Source of the DNA: Bacillota bacterium
GTDB lineage: Bacteria; Bacillota; Proteinivoracia; UBA4975; VEMY01
Length of the DNA: 53,523 nt
Assembly: GCA_009711825.1 (NCBI GenBank)
Contig: VEMY01000071.1
Location: 1 to 53,523, forward strand
Direction: 5' to 3'
The notes under the pieces are model-generated. The model ran no database searches. It saw only the letters and a program-made list of their open reading frames with translations, and had not been told where the DNA came from. The position numbers and the translations under genes were made by a program. Every line of letters begins with the position of its first letter. The stretch's first letter is position 1. Of the stretch, positions 1-8,882 are shown one piece after another.

Positions 1-1
1 C

Positions 2-421
2 GTGGAGGCAATACAGGCCGCCAATCCGGGTGTGGATCCCCTGAACCTGCAAATCGGGTCGCAAATCTGCATCCCGGTTAAGAAGCCGGCGCCACCCAAG
101 TGCCCCAACGGATTTTTGTACACCATTCAGGCCGGCGACACCTTCTTTCTGTTGGCAAAGCGGTTTGGCACAACTGTCCGGGCAATTGAGCAGGCGAATC
201 CCGGGGTAGATCCCAACAATCTGCAGATTGGCCAGCAAATTTGTATTCCCGTTGACGATGCCCGCTGCCCCAATGGTTTCCTGTATACGATACAGGCTGG
301 TGATACCTTCTTCTTGTTGGCTCAGCGGTTCGGAACCAGTGTCGATGCGATTCAGGCAGCAAACCCCGGTGTCGACCCGAAAAACTTACAGATTGGGCAG
401 GTCATCTGCATTCCCAACTAA
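2..421 (+). CDS. LysM-repeat protein, C-terminal part
   Basis: The reading frame runs in from the window edge, so this is only the C-terminal 139 residues or so of a longer protein. It holds the end of one LysM-like unit and two complete ones. Each unit is about 55 residues, starts with CPNGFLYTIQAGDTFFLLA and ends with NLQIGQxICIP; the two full units begin near 101 and 266, a 165-base period. LysM units bind the glycan of peptidoglycan or spore cortex, so the protein is most likely exported and wall- or spore-associated. The units are nearly identical, which points to recent tandem duplication. The protein ends directly after the last unit, so any catalytic domain must lie upstream, outside the window. 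The first codon seen (GTG at 2) should not be read as the start. Confidence 0.85.
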   Translation: MEAIQAANPGVDPLNLQIGSQICIPVKKPAPPKCPNGFLYTIQAGDTFFLLAKRFGTTVRAIEQANPGVDPNNLQIGQQICIPVDDARCPNGFLYTIQAGDTFFLLAQRFGTSVDAIQAANPGVDPKNLQIGQVICIPN

Positions 422-427
422 AATTTC

Positions 428-453
428 TCCCCCTTTCGAGGGGGCTTTCTTTT
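428..453 (+). terminator. Intrinsic terminator after the LysM gene
   Basis: Five C's and five G's pair around a TTTCGA loop (429-444), followed by a T-rich stretch. It lies eight bases after the LysM stop codon. The remaining ~140 bases up to the ABC transporter gene contain no further gene that I can see. Confidence 0.7.
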
Positions 454-592
454 GACTGTCGTATATTTCGGTAATAGTTCTATTATCAGGATAAATCGAT
501 GTAAATTCCTCTAAATTAGCGTTCAGCAGGTTTGTCTGAGGCCTTTGGCTATGATATTATGAAGTTTGTTTATGAGATGAGGTGAATTTGCT

Positions 593-2344
593 ATGGGTCC
601 GTTTTTTATGCTCCGGGGTTTTTTCCGCGCCAATCTCTGGCGCTATCTGCTTGGCGTTCTTTGGTTGATTATTGTCGGGTTAATGCAACTCCTGATTCCA
701 CGGTTGTTGGGGACAATTACCGATGCAATCAATACCCGATCAATTGAGGCGTCTGGCTTGTTGCGTTATGTGGGCTACATACTTGCTGCGGCAAGTCTTA
801 TTGTCATCAGTCGTTTTTTATGGCGGGTGTTAATCAACGGGACTGCCCGCAAGTTGGAGTACTATCTGCGCAACAAGCTGTTTGCCCATCTGCAGACCTT
901 GGATGCGCGCTATTATACAGAACATAAGACAGGTGACATTATGGCCCACGCCACTAATGATATTAACTCGGTGCGGATGGCAATGGGGCCTGGAATCATC
1001 ATGATCACCGATTCATTGTTCTTGACAATAGCCACAATCACAATGATGGTGCGGACAATCGATTGGCAGTTGACGCTGCTGGCTCTGTTGCCACTGCCAT
1101 TTATGGCGGGTATGGTCTTGTTTTTCGGACGGATTGTCCATCGTCGTTTTCGGGCTGTCCAGGAGGCCTTTTCGGGAATGACTAACCGGGTCCAGGAATC
1201 ACTCTCGGGAATTAGGGTAATTCAGTCTTTTGTCCAGGAGCGCGCTGAGATTCAGCGCTTCTCTCAGTCGGCGGACGAGTATGTGCAAAAGAATATGCGG
1301 CTGATTAAAATTTGGGGTTTGTTTTTTCCTTTGGTCTAGTTCATTTCCGCTCTCAGCTATTTGATCGTCCTGGCTTATGGCGGCACGATGGTTATTGACG
1401 GTCGCATCAGCCTTGGTGATTTTGTCGCTTTCAACAGCTATTTGGCGCTGTTAATTTGGCCGATGATGGCTCTAGGCTGGGTAATTAACATTCTCCAGCG
1501 GGGGGCAGCCTCCATGGAGCGATTAAATAAAATTCTCCTGTCCCGCCCCGATGTTTACGACCATTCCGATACTGTCGACAAAGATGGAATTGAAGGTCGG
1601 GTAGAGTTCCGTGGTCTCAATTTTGCGTATCCAGACGGCACTGTTGCCCTGGAGGATATTGATATCCGACTAGAGCAGGGCCAGACCCTGGCAATTATCG
1701 GCAAGACCGGAAGCGGCAAGACGACGCTTGTCAACCTACTATTACGTATCTTTAACCCACCCCCGGGACAGTTGTTGGTGGACGGAGTAGATATCAATAA
1801 AATACCCCTGGCTGTGCTGCGGCAAAATATTGGCTATGTGCCCCAGGAAACATTTTTGTTTTCGGCGACCTTAAGTGAAAACATCGCCCTGGCCTCGGAT
1901 GATTACAGCCAGGAAGAGATTGAAGCGGCGGCGAAGAAGGCCAATGTCTATGATAACATCATCGAGTTTCCGGAGAAGTTTCAGACCATGTCCGGGGAGC
2001 GGGGTGTGACTCTTTCCGGCGGTCAGAAGCAACGGATTTCCATTGCCCGGGCCCTGATAAAACAGCCATCAATCCTGATATTGGATGATTGTCTATCGGC
2101 GGTGGATACCCAAACCGAGGAGAAAATCCTCCGGGAATTAAAAACTGTGATGAAGGACCGGACAAGCATAATCATATCCCATCGGGTTTCGACTGTTCAG
2201 GATGCCGATGAAATCATTGTCCTGGACAACGGCAGGATTGTCGAACGGGGTAAGCACGAAGAATTGCTTCAGAGCAACGGGCTATATCAGCAGTTTTATT
2301 TCAAACAACAATTGGAAGAGAAAATTGGTGAGCAAAATGCGTGA
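593..2344 (+). pseudogene. yheI: YheI/BmrC-type ABC exporter half, interrupted by in-frame TAG
   Basis: Half of a heterodimeric type IV ABC exporter (membrane domain plus ATPase). The frame is continuous from ATG 593 (GAGGTGA seven bases upstream) to TGA 2344, except for a single TAG at 1337-1339, after ...GLFFPLV and before FISALSYL. Both sides align with one ~583-residue protein, the size of Bacillus YheI/BmrC (about 585). The ATPase domain has Walker A GKTGSGKTT and signature LSGGQKQR. Its Walker B reads ILILDDCLS, with Asp in place of the catalytic Glu, the degenerate site expected of the BmrC-like partner. The next gene is its partner. The TAG could be a real nonsense mutation (CAG Gln to TAG is one transition), a read-through codon or a sequence error. 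If it is read as stop, only a 248-residue membrane fragment is made. Confidence 0.85.
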
Positions 2345-4391
2345 TTTTCACGAAGAAGAGATTCTTGGCAAAGCGTACGATGCCAGATTGATGCGGCGTC
2401 TGCTCAAATACGCCAAACCCTATCGTTGGGCGCTGCTTTTGTCGGTTGTATTGTTGATGTTTGTCGCCGCCGCCGACCTTGCCCGACCCTGGCTGGTTCA
2501 GGTGGCAATTGATAATTACATCACCCCCGGCCCCCAGGTTGTATTTGAACCGGGCGAGGAACCGGTTGCGGGCACAAGTTACCAGGGCAAGATTTACGTC
2601 CCTGAGCATCAATTGTCCACAGAGCATCCCGACAGACCCCGGGCACAGTTGATTCTCCATGCGGGGGATTACTACTTGGTGGGCGCCGTTCTCACGCGGG
2701 CGGACTATCAGGTGGAAGAACGGGACGGAGAATTATTGTTTGTTACCCCGGAAGCGGAATACGCGGGCGAGTTGGTGCCAGCGGATGTTTATCAGGATTT
2801 TCGCGAATGGGATATCCGGGCTTTGGTTCAGCTGGCCCTGATATTTTTGGTGGTGATTGTCCTGGGATTTGTGATGAATGTGACCCAGGTCTATATTTTG
2901 CATCGGACAGGGCAAAAGATTATCTACAATATGCGGGTGCATATTTTTTCCCATATGCAGAAGTTGTCGCTGCGTTTTTTTGACACCAACCCTGTCGGTC
3001 GCTTGGTAACCCGAGTGACAAATGATACCGAAACCCTCAATGAGATGTTCACCGGTGTTCTAGTCAATCTCTTCAAAGATGTTTTCATTCTTTTGGGAAT
3101 CGTGCTCGTGATGTTGCGGATGAATACACGCCTAGCCTTACTTAGCTTTTCCATTTTGCCGGTAATCCTTGTGGCCACAGTAATTTTTCGCATGAAAGCC
3201 CGGGATGCCTACCGGGAAGTGCGCACCCGTTTGGCCCAGATCAACGCAACTTTGCAGGAAAATATCTCGGGGATGCGCATTGTCCAGATATTTAACCGGG
3301 AGAAGAAAAAATTCAACGAGTTTAACGATATTAACACCGCCTACTACCGGGCAACTTTCCGGGAAATTCTTGTGTTCGCGATTTTCCGTCCGTTTATAGA
3401 TATTTTGTATTTTATCGCTCTGGCGGCCCTGATTTGGTTTGGTGGCGGCGATGTGATTCGGGGCACCCTGGAGTTTGGTGTGCTTTACGCTTTCGTCAAC
3501 TATATCCAAATGTTCTTCCAACCAATTAACGACATGGCCGAGAAATATAACATTCTCCAGGCGGCCATGGCATCCTCAGAGCGGATTTTTCAGTTGCTGG
3601 ACACCGAGCCGGAGATTGTCAGTCCGGAGGAACCCAAGTCTGCAGATATCGAGGGTAGGATAGAATTCAAAAATGTTTGGTTTGCCTACAATCCTGGCGA
3701 ATGGGTGCTGAGGGATGTAAGCTTCACAGTGGATAAGGGGCAGACTGTGGCCTTTGTCGGCGCCACCGGCGCCGGTAAGACTTCAATCATCAGTCTGCTC
3801 AGCCGGCTCTATGATATCCAGAAGGGACAGATTCTCATCGATGGCGTCGATATCCGGGAATTGGAGCTGGATGAGCTGCGGCAGAGAATTGCTGTGGTCC
3901 TCCAGGATGTATTCATTTTCAGCGGGACAATTGCGGAAAATATCCGCTTGAATAATGAGGAAATCAATGACCAAAGAATCCAGGAGATTGCAGCCGCTGT
4001 GGATGCTGACCGTTTTATCTCCCGCCTGCCAAAGGGCTATGAAAGTGAAGTCCAGGAGCGCGGCTCCACCATGTCCGCCGGGCAGCGCCAACTGCTTGCC
4101 TTCGCCCGGGCCCTAGCTTTTGACCCAAAGATTCTTGTCCTTGATGAGGCGACGGCAAACATCGATACCGAGACCGAACAGACTATTCAGCGGGCGATGC
4201 GGACAATATCCCAGGGGCGGACGACAATTGTTGTCGCCCACCGTTTGTCCACCATTCAAAACGCGGATAAGATCATCGTGCTGCATAAGGGCAAGATCCG
4301 AGAAGAGGGCAGCCATCAGGAATTGCTGGCTCGAGAAGGTATGTACTACCATCTCTATCAGTTGCAATTCCGGGAGCAGGAAGGGGTATAA
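2337..4391 (+). CDS. yheH: YheH/BmrD-type ABC multidrug exporter subunit
   Basis: Second half of the heterodimeric exporter, 684 residues. After TM1 (around residues 28-50) there is an extracytoplasmic insert of about 100 residues (YITPGPQ... to ...DFREWDIRA) before TM2, a feature of the long YheH/BmrD subunit (about 673 residues). The ATPase domain has Walker A GATGAGKTS, signature MSAGQRQ (departing from LSGGQ) and Walker B ILVLDEATA with the catalytic Glu. It therefore complements the upstream subunit, which has the good signature but lacks the Glu: one canonical and one degenerate site in the pair. The ATG at 2337 overlaps the upstream stop by eight bases. An in-frame GTG at 2328, with GGAAGAG eight bases before it, is an equally possible start. 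The substrate is not readable; homologues export drugs. Confidence 0.9.
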   Translation: MRDFHEEEILGKAYDARLMRRLLKYAKPYRWALLLSVVLLMFVAAADLARPWLVQVAIDNYITPGPQVVFEPGEEPVAGTSYQGKIYVPEHQLSTEHPDRPRAQLILHAGDYYLVGAVLTRADYQVEERDGELLFVTPEAEYAGELVPADVYQDFREWDIRALVQLALIFLVVIVLGFVMNVTQVYILHRTGQKIIYNMRVHIFSHMQKLSLRFFDTNPVGRLVTRVTNDTETLNEMFTGVLVNLFKDVFILLGIVLVMLRMNTRLALLSFSILPVILVATVIFRMKARDAYREVRTRLAQINATLQENISGMRIVQIFNREKKKFNEFNDINTAYYRATFREILVFAIFRPFIDILYFIALAALIWFGGGDVIRGTLEFGVLYAFVNYIQMFFQPINDMAEKYNILQAAMASSERIFQLLDTEPEIVSPEEPKSADIEGRIEFKNVWFAYNPGEWVLRDVSFTVDKGQTVAFVGATGAGKTSIISLLSRLYDIQKGQILIDGVDIRELELDELRQRIAVVLQDVFIFSGTIAENIRLNNEEINDQRIQEIAAAVDADRFISRLPKGYESEVQERGSTMSAGQRQLLAFARALAFDPKILVLDEATANIDTETEQTIQRAMRTISQGRTTIVVAHRLSTIQNADKIIVLHKGKIREEGSHQELLAREGMYYHLYQLQFREQEGV

Positions 4392-4458
4392 GCAATTCCT
4401 ATCACCACGGCAGTTGCCAGGGGGTATAATCTAGGTAACTAATGTGGGGGTGGTATTG

Positions 4459-4653
4459 ATGGTGGCGTGGATTAGACCCGGATTCTGGGAGATACTCCTT
4501 ATCTTTATGGTGGCATTGTTGATTTTTGGTCCCACCAAGTTGCCACAGATCGGTCGTTCGCTGGGCAAAGGTATCAGGGAATTGCGCAGCGCTTCCCGGG
4601 AGATTAAAGACAGTATCAGTCTCGATGAAGAACAAGCCGAAGAAAAGAGCTGA
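4459..4653 (+). CDS. tatA: TatA/E-family twin-arginine translocase subunit
   Basis: A 64-residue protein with the TatA layout: a short hydrophobic N-terminal helix (EILLIFMVALLIFGPTKLP), the FGPTKLPQIGRSLGKGIRE hinge and amphipathic helix, then an acidic tail. TatA forms the pore of the twin-arginine pathway for folded proteins. The start at ATG 4459 is favoured because GGGGG lies eight bases upstream; an in-frame GTG at 4444 has no such site. No tatC is present in the window, so the partner must be encoded elsewhere. Confidence 0.85.
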   Translation: MVAWIRPGFWEILLIFMVALLIFGPTKLPQIGRSLGKGIRELRSASREIKDSISLDEEQAEEKS

Positions 4654-4655
4654 GA

Positions 4656-5444
4656 TTGGCAGGGGGGATTGAACTGGGCTATGTGAAATACTTACATTTT
4701 GGTGCCCAATGTCCTGGCTGGCGGCATATGGAAGCGGGGGCCCGGGAAGCGGCAGCGATTTTGGGCTATGCTTACGAGTCAATCGCCGTGGACAAGCATC
4801 CCGCTTTGGCAGCCGCGTACAAGATGTATTTCCCAGGACTGATTGTGATCGATGATTTCAGCATACCCTTTCCCGGCAGCGGCGCCCAACTAGTTGAAAG
4901 TTTCAAGCGACGGGGGCCTCTCCCGGGTGGCGGGGATTTTAGCCAACTGCCTGCTGCCCGGTGCGACCAGATTCTACCGCTGTCGCCAGACAACCTGGAC
5001 TTGCTGGAGGGCGTGTGTATTCCCCGTCACCGGTGCCAGGGTTGGACCGATAAGCAAACATGGCTTCGGGGGCTGGATTTGCCAATCTACGGGTGTGCCG
5101 GCCTTAAAGACGGAAAGACCGTAGCCGTGGTGGAAGTGCTGCCAATAGAGCTTGTCCCTTACCCGTTGCCCCGGCGTCCAGCTGAGGATGGGTTTATTGC
5201 ATGCCTGTATGGGCGGGTGGGCGAGAGCCGTGATTACCGCCGGGATTTGCTGAGTCGGGGCGTATTGCTTTTGGCCGGTGCTGGCTATAGGTCACTTTCT
5301 GTGGTGGCCGGAAAACAGACGCCCTATCCCAACGGACCGCTGCCGCTGCTGGAGGCTGTAGGCTTTCGGAGCGAAACGGAATTGGGTAAGATTCTTTTGC
5401 GCCACCGATGGGATGAGATTGTGTTTATGACTCGTAGAGTTTAA
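4656..5444 (+). CDS. GNAT-like protein of unknown function
   Basis: Up to 262 residues. The last third (about GKTVAVVEVLP to the end) has the feel of a GNAT acetyltransferase fold: a beta strand ending in a short acidic helix, then LLAGAGYRSLSVVAG, PNGPLPLLEAVGF and a basic end. That matches the typical helix-strand-GF tail of the superfamily. The N-terminal part includes CPGWRHMEAG and several other Cys residues (GVCIPRHRC, YGCAG). I do not recognise a named family or substrate. The start is uncertain: TTG 4656 lies just after tatA, and an in-frame GTG at 4683 would give MKYLHFG. A strong terminator follows, so tatA and this gene may be co-transcribed. Confidence 0.6.
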   Translation: MAGGIELGYVKYLHFGAQCPGWRHMEAGAREAAAILGYAYESIAVDKHPALAAAYKMYFPGLIVIDDFSIPFPGSGAQLVESFKRRGPLPGGGDFSQLPAARCDQILPLSPDNLDLLEGVCIPRHRCQGWTDKQTWLRGLDLPIYGCAGLKDGKTVAVVEVLPIELVPYPLPRRPAEDGFIACLYGRVGESRDYRRDLLSRGVLLLAGAGYRSLSVVAGKQTPYPNGPLPLLEAVGFRSETELGKILLRHRWDEIVFMTRRV

Positions 5445-5468
5445 GCGCCACTTGGGGCGCTTTTTTAT
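5443..5468 (+). terminator. Intrinsic terminator
   Basis: AAGCGCC and GGGCGCTT pair around a short loop and are followed by a six-T run. The stem overlaps the stop codon of the GNAT-like gene and separates it from the feo operon. Confidence 0.85.
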
Positions 5469-5516
5469 TTTCATTAAACGGCTTGTTTTTGCCCGTCCAG
5501 CATACATAAACGGGGC

Positions 5517-5534
5517 GATAACTGAATAATTATC
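5517..5534 (+). promoter_or_regulatory. Candidate iron-regulator operator upstream of feoA
   Basis: GATAA-N8-TTATC, an AT-rich near-palindrome of 18 bases that resembles the Fur box core (GATAATGATAATCATTATC) at its two ends. It lies 24 bases before the feoA start codon, where a repressor could block transcription. The middle does not fit the consensus well, and a DtxR-family protein could equally bind there. Confidence 0.35.
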
Positions 5535-5557
5535 CATAACAAAGCCGGAGGTGAAAC

Positions 5558-5791
5558 ATGAATCTTTTGTCTGTGGTGCCCGGCAAACGCTATCAGATTG
5601 TCCGGATACGGGACAAGAAAATTCGCCAACAGGCCGATTGCCTGGGGGTAGGGGAGGGAGAGGACGTATATTGCTGCGCCAGGCAAAGCGACGGACCGGT
5701 GCTGTTGACCCGGGAAGGTCAGCTGATCGCAGTCGGCGGCAAAACCGCCCGGGACATCATCGTTCAACCGACCAAATCAAGCGGACATTAG
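5558..5791 (+). CDS. feoA: FeoA, ferrous iron transport accessory protein
   Basis: 77 residues, the usual size of the small SH3-like FeoA protein that supports the FeoB iron channel at the cytoplasmic face. It shows the typical pattern: a short strand with VPGKRYQIVRI, a central LGVGEGEDV turn, and the C-terminal VGGKTARDIIV strand. GGAGGTG lies seven bases before the ATG. The TAG stop shares its last base with the start of feoB (TAGTG), so the two genes are translationally coupled. Confidence 0.8.
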   Translation: MNLLSVVPGKRYQIVRIRDKKIRQQADCLGVGEGEDVYCCARQSDGPVLLTREGQLIAVGGKTARDIIVQPTKSSGH

Positions 5792-7452
5792 TGCTGGCGG
5801 GCAACCCCAATGTGGGGAAGTCCGTTATCTTTAATTATTTAAGCGGGCGCTACGCCGATGTCTCAAATTTTCCCGGCACAACCCTGGAAATCAGCAACAG
5901 CCGCTGGCAGGGGCATGTTTTAACAGATTCTCCCGGAGTCAATGGTCTCAATCGATTGAATGATGAAGAACGGATTGCGGAGCAGGCTGTCGAGGGTGCT
6001 GATATCGTAATCAATGTGATTGACGCCACCCGACTGCGCCGGGATTTGTACCTGACCCTGCAATTGATTGCCAGTAAGCCGACAGTAATAGTGCTGAACA
6101 TGATCGACGAGGCGGAGCGGGACGGGCTGAAAATTGATGTGTTCGCGCTTTCCCGCGCGTTGGGAGTGCCGGTGATTCCTGCAGCGGCAGTGGACGGCCG
6201 GGGCCTTGCAGAGTTGGTAAACATTCTAAATTCCTGGTGCCGCGATTTGCCCCGGGGGGTGGTGCGAGAACTGGCAGCGAAGGCGGAACTTCGTGCGCAT
6301 GCAAGCGCGCTTGCCAACAATGTGCAGTCCCGCCGCCGGCACAAAGGTGTTGGCCTGCTGGATTTGCTGCTCACTCGGCCGCTGCCAGGATTACCGGTGA
6401 TGTTGGCCGTGCTGGCGGCAATCTATTGGCTGATTGGTGGTGTTGTCGCCCAGCAGGTGGTCGAGCTTACCGAAGGCGTGATTATGGAGCGCTGGCTACT
6501 GCCGCCGCTGGTGCGTTTGCTGTCTCAAATATTGCCCCCAGGCCTGCTGCAGTCCTTGTTGGTGGGTGAGTTCGGTATTTTGACCATGGCCCTCAGCTAT
6601 GGAATCGGCCTGCTCTTGCCATTGGTATTCAGTTTCTATCTGCTGCTGGCGCTTTTGGAAGACTCGGGATACCTGCCCCGGGTGGCGGTGCTTTTGGACA
6701 ACACCTTCCGACCCTTGGGCCTTAACGGCAAGGGCGCTATTCCCTTGATTCTCGGATTTGGCTGTGTGACCATGGCGGTGATTGCCACCCGGATGCTCTC
6801 CAGCCGCCGGGAGCGCCTCATTCTCACTTTTCTGCTGGGGCTGGCAGTGCCCTGTTCCGCTCAGGTAGGCGTAATCATCATGCTTTTGATACCGCTGGGT
6901 TATAAATGGGTTTTGGCCTACGGGGCCATGCTGGTTGCAATTTTCTTGCTGGCAGGGCGGATATTAAATCGGGTGCTGGGCGGTAGTTCACCGGGTTTGT
7001 TTTTGGAGCTTCCCCGGCTGCGTCTGCCGCGGCCGGGCAATGTGCTGCGGAAATCATACGTGAAGTCTAAGAACTTTCTTCGGGAGGCGCTGCCGCTGTT
7101 TGCCCTGGGCGCGGGGATTGTGACCATCCTCAATTGGACGGGAACACTGAGCACCCTCCAGCAGGCACTGATGCCGCTGACTGAGGGTTGGTTGGGGTTG
7201 CCGGCCGAGAGTGTAAACGCGTTTATCATGGGGATTATTCGCCGGGATTTTGGCGCCGCCGGCCTGTTTGGTCTCAACTTGGCCGCGAACCAGACCTTTG
7301 TCGCCCTAATGGTGATGACTTTGTTTGTGCCCTGTATCGCAACGGTGTTAGTTACAATCAAGGAGCAGGGGCTGGCTGTGGCCCTGACGATGTGGGCTGG
7401 CAGCCTGGCGGTGGCGGTTTTTGTAGGCGGTTTGCTGGCGCTGGTAATATAA
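5791..7452 (+). CDS. feoB: FeoB, ferrous iron transporter
   Basis: 553 residues. The N-terminal GTPase domain has G1 GNPNVGKS (residues 4-11), a threonine switch SNFPGTTLE, G3 DSPGVN (DxPG) and G4 NMID. It is followed by a polytopic membrane domain with the two Gate regions (around LPRVAVLLDN...GFGCVTMA and NAFIMGIIRRDFGAAG). FeoB imports Fe2+ under low-oxygen conditions. The start is GTG 5791, overlapping the feoA stop; no upstream in-frame start gives a sensible protein, and no clear ribosome site is present, which fits coupling to feoA. At 553 residues it is shorter than many FeoB proteins (600-800). Confidence 0.9.
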   Translation: MLAGNPNVGKSVIFNYLSGRYADVSNFPGTTLEISNSRWQGHVLTDSPGVNGLNRLNDEERIAEQAVEGADIVINVIDATRLRRDLYLTLQLIASKPTVIVLNMIDEAERDGLKIDVFALSRALGVPVIPAAAVDGRGLAELVNILNSWCRDLPRGVVRELAAKAELRAHASALANNVQSRRRHKGVGLLDLLLTRPLPGLPVMLAVLAAIYWLIGGVVAQQVVELTEGVIMERWLLPPLVRLLSQILPPGLLQSLLVGEFGILTMALSYGIGLLLPLVFSFYLLLALLEDSGYLPRVAVLLDNTFRPLGLNGKGAIPLILGFGCVTMAVIATRMLSSRRERLILTFLLGLAVPCSAQVGVIIMLLIPLGYKWVLAYGAMLVAIFLLAGRILNRVLGGSSPGLFLELPRLRLPRPGNVLRKSYVKSKNFLREALPLFALGAGIVTILNWTGTLSTLQQALMPLTEGWLGLPAESVNAFIMGIIRRDFGAAGLFGLNLAANQTFVALMVMTLFVPCIATVLVTIKEQGLAVALTMWAGSLAVAVFVGGLLALVI

Positions 7453-7476
7453 AAATGCTGTCTATGAAAGACAGCT
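7451..7476 (-). terminator. Intrinsic terminator for the minus-strand gene
   Basis: GCTGTC and GACAGC pair around TATGAAA (7457-7475). Read on the minus strand the hairpin is followed by ATTTTT. On the plus strand, after feoB, it lacks a T run. It therefore serves mainly the convergent small gene ending at 7493. Confidence 0.6.
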
Positions 7477-7492
7477 TAAACGCAAAACATTG

Positions 7493-7864
7493 TTAGTTTT
7501 TATCTAAACCATTTTCTGCACCTTCAACATGGGTATAAATATTGTTGGGTGTGCTTCCGGAAAGACCTCCTTGACTGATTCTGCCGTCGGCGTACTGATA
7601 ATAGTAGTTCACATTCGGTTCGTCGTTGAAGGTTACTGCAATTGTCCATTGCGGATAGCCAAAAAAAAGATTTTCCAACGAAAATTTGACATCAATCCTA
7701 TAAATTTCATCTGTATTATAGTTTTTTCCCGTGGTTAAATAATCATAAGTCGCAGTATAGCGTATGTGCTCTTGACGATCCAGATGTTGAGAATAAGTGA
7801 AGAGAGACGTGATAACCAAGAGTAGAGAGAACAGAATAAGGCCAAGAACTATTTTTGTTTTCAA
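7493..7864 (-). CDS. Small membrane-anchored protein of unknown function
   Basis: 123 residues. An N-terminal hydrophobic segment (IVLGLILFSLLLVITSLF, residues about 5-22) after a Lys-rich start looks like a signal anchor, and the rest would be outside. The body is rich in Tyr and Asn (YTATYDYLTTGKNYN, NVNYYYQYADG) and looks like a compact beta domain. It distantly recalls the DUF3139-type small exported proteins, but I cannot confirm that. The start is TTG 7864 with GGAGG nine bases upstream. The gene looks AT-richer than its neighbours and stands alone between feoB and the stomatin operon, which would fit acquisition by transfer. Confidence 0.65.
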   Translation of the reverse strand: MKTKIVLGLILFSLLLVITSLFTYSQHLDRQEHIRYTATYDYLTTGKNYNTDEIYRIDVKFSLENLFFGYPQWTIAVTFNDEPNVNYYYQYADGRISQGGLSGSTPNNIYTHVEGAENGLDKN

Positions 7865-7937
7865 GTTTTATTTCCTCCGACTTCTTACCCATGACCTAAT
7901 TCTACACTATTAGCCGTTATTAGACACTACAAAATTA

Positions 7938-7970
7938 TAAGGACGGTCTTTTTTGTAAAAGACCGTCCTC
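7938..7970 (-). terminator. Intrinsic terminator of the stomatin/NfeD operon
   Basis: GGACGGTCTTTT and AAAAGACCGTCC form a long stem (7941-7968). On the minus strand it is followed by TTATAATTTTG. It lies just after the stomatin stop codon. Confidence 0.8.
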
Positions 7971-7974
7971 CAGT

Positions 7975-8880
7975 TTAGTCTATTTTTCGCAGTCCCAGGG
8001 CCTGCAAAGAACCAAGAATGCCGGCCACTTCGCTGGGCACCACCAAGGTGGTTGCCTGGCCCTGGGCGACCTTTTCCAGGGCTTCCAGCGCCCGGATCGA
8101 GATTACTTCGTTATCCGGCTCCATTTCTTTAATTGCGCCAAATACCCGCCGAATGCCGTCGCCTTTTGCCGTTTCCACCAGCAGTATTGATTCCGCCTCG
8201 CCCTTGGCCCGACGGACCATCGCTTCCCGTTCGCCCTCGGAGCGCAGAATGTTGGATTCCTTCTCGCCTTCTGCCCGGAGAATGGCTGAGCGTTTTTCAC
8301 CTTCGGCCCGGAGAATCGATTCGCGGCGTTCCCGTTCTGCCCGCATTTGTTTTTCCATCGCCTCGACGATTTGGTTGGGCGGGATGATGTTCTTCAATTC
8401 CACCCGGTTGACCTTGATCCCCCATTTATCGGTGGCTTCATCCAGGATGGCCCGCATCTTGGCATTGATAATGTCCCTGGACGTAAGGGTGGCATCGAGG
8501 TCCATTTCGCCAATGATGTTACGCAGGGTGGTGGCAGTAAGATTTTCAATTGCTTTTATCGGCATGGCTATTTCGTAACTATAGCGGATCGGGTCAGTGA
8601 CCTGAAAATAGACCACTGTGTCAATCTTCATTGTTACGTTGTCGCTGGTGATAACCGGCTGGGGATCAAAATCCACCACTTGTTCCCGCAGGTTAATAAT
8701 GTCTGCCATCCGTTCGATGAACGGAAATACAAAGTTGATGCCTCGGGGCGCCAGGCGATTGTATTTTCCCAGGCGTTCCACCACGCCTACTGTCGATTGG
8801 TTGATCACTCGGGCCGAGGTCAGGGCAATCAGGATTACCAGCAGTAAACAGCCGGCAAGGACTAGGAGCCACGGATACAA
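7975..8880 (-). CDS. SPFH/Band 7 (stomatin/paraslipin-like) membrane protein
   Basis: 301 residues: one N-terminal membrane segment (WLLVLAGCLLLVILIALTSA), then the Band 7/SPFH domain (STVGVVERLGKYNRLAPRGINFVFPFIERM, DPIRYSYEI). A long charged coiled coil follows, with repeated RAEGEKxxxILRAEGE units, and then a C-terminal hydrophobic patch. Such proteins form large ring assemblies in detergent-resistant membrane domains. The start is TTG 8880, supported by AAGGAGGAATAAAA just upstream. The NfeD-like gene is two bases upstream on the same strand; stomatin-NfeD is a well-known two-gene operon and the products are thought to act together. Confidence 0.9.
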   Translation of the reverse strand: MYPWLLVLAGCLLLVILIALTSARVINQSTVGVVERLGKYNRLAPRGINFVFPFIERMADIINLREQVVDFDPQPVITSDNVTMKIDTVVYFQVTDPIRYSYEIAMPIKAIENLTATTLRNIIGEMDLDATLTSRDIINAKMRAILDEATDKWGIKVNRVELKNIIPPNQIVEAMEKQMRAERERRESILRAEGEKRSAILRAEGEKESNILRSEGEREAMVRRAKGEAESILLVETAKGDGIRRVFGAIKEMEPDNEVISIRALEALEKVAQGQATTLVVPSEVAGILGSLQALGLRKID

Positions 8881-8882
8881 TT

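Noticed and set aside
228-455. Many long open frames inside real genes in other frames (for example 15173-15793 minus, 34401-35087 minus, 8018-8578 plus)
   Set aside because: They lie wholly inside strongly supported genes, have no ribosome sites, and their translations show no domain; they are by-products of codon use.
1337-1339. TAG as pyrrolysine or recoded codon
   Set aside because: TAG ends other clear genes here (for example feoA and glmE), no pyl genes are in the window, and the site is in a membrane segment of an ABC exporter where Gln or Glu is expected. A mutation or an error is simpler.
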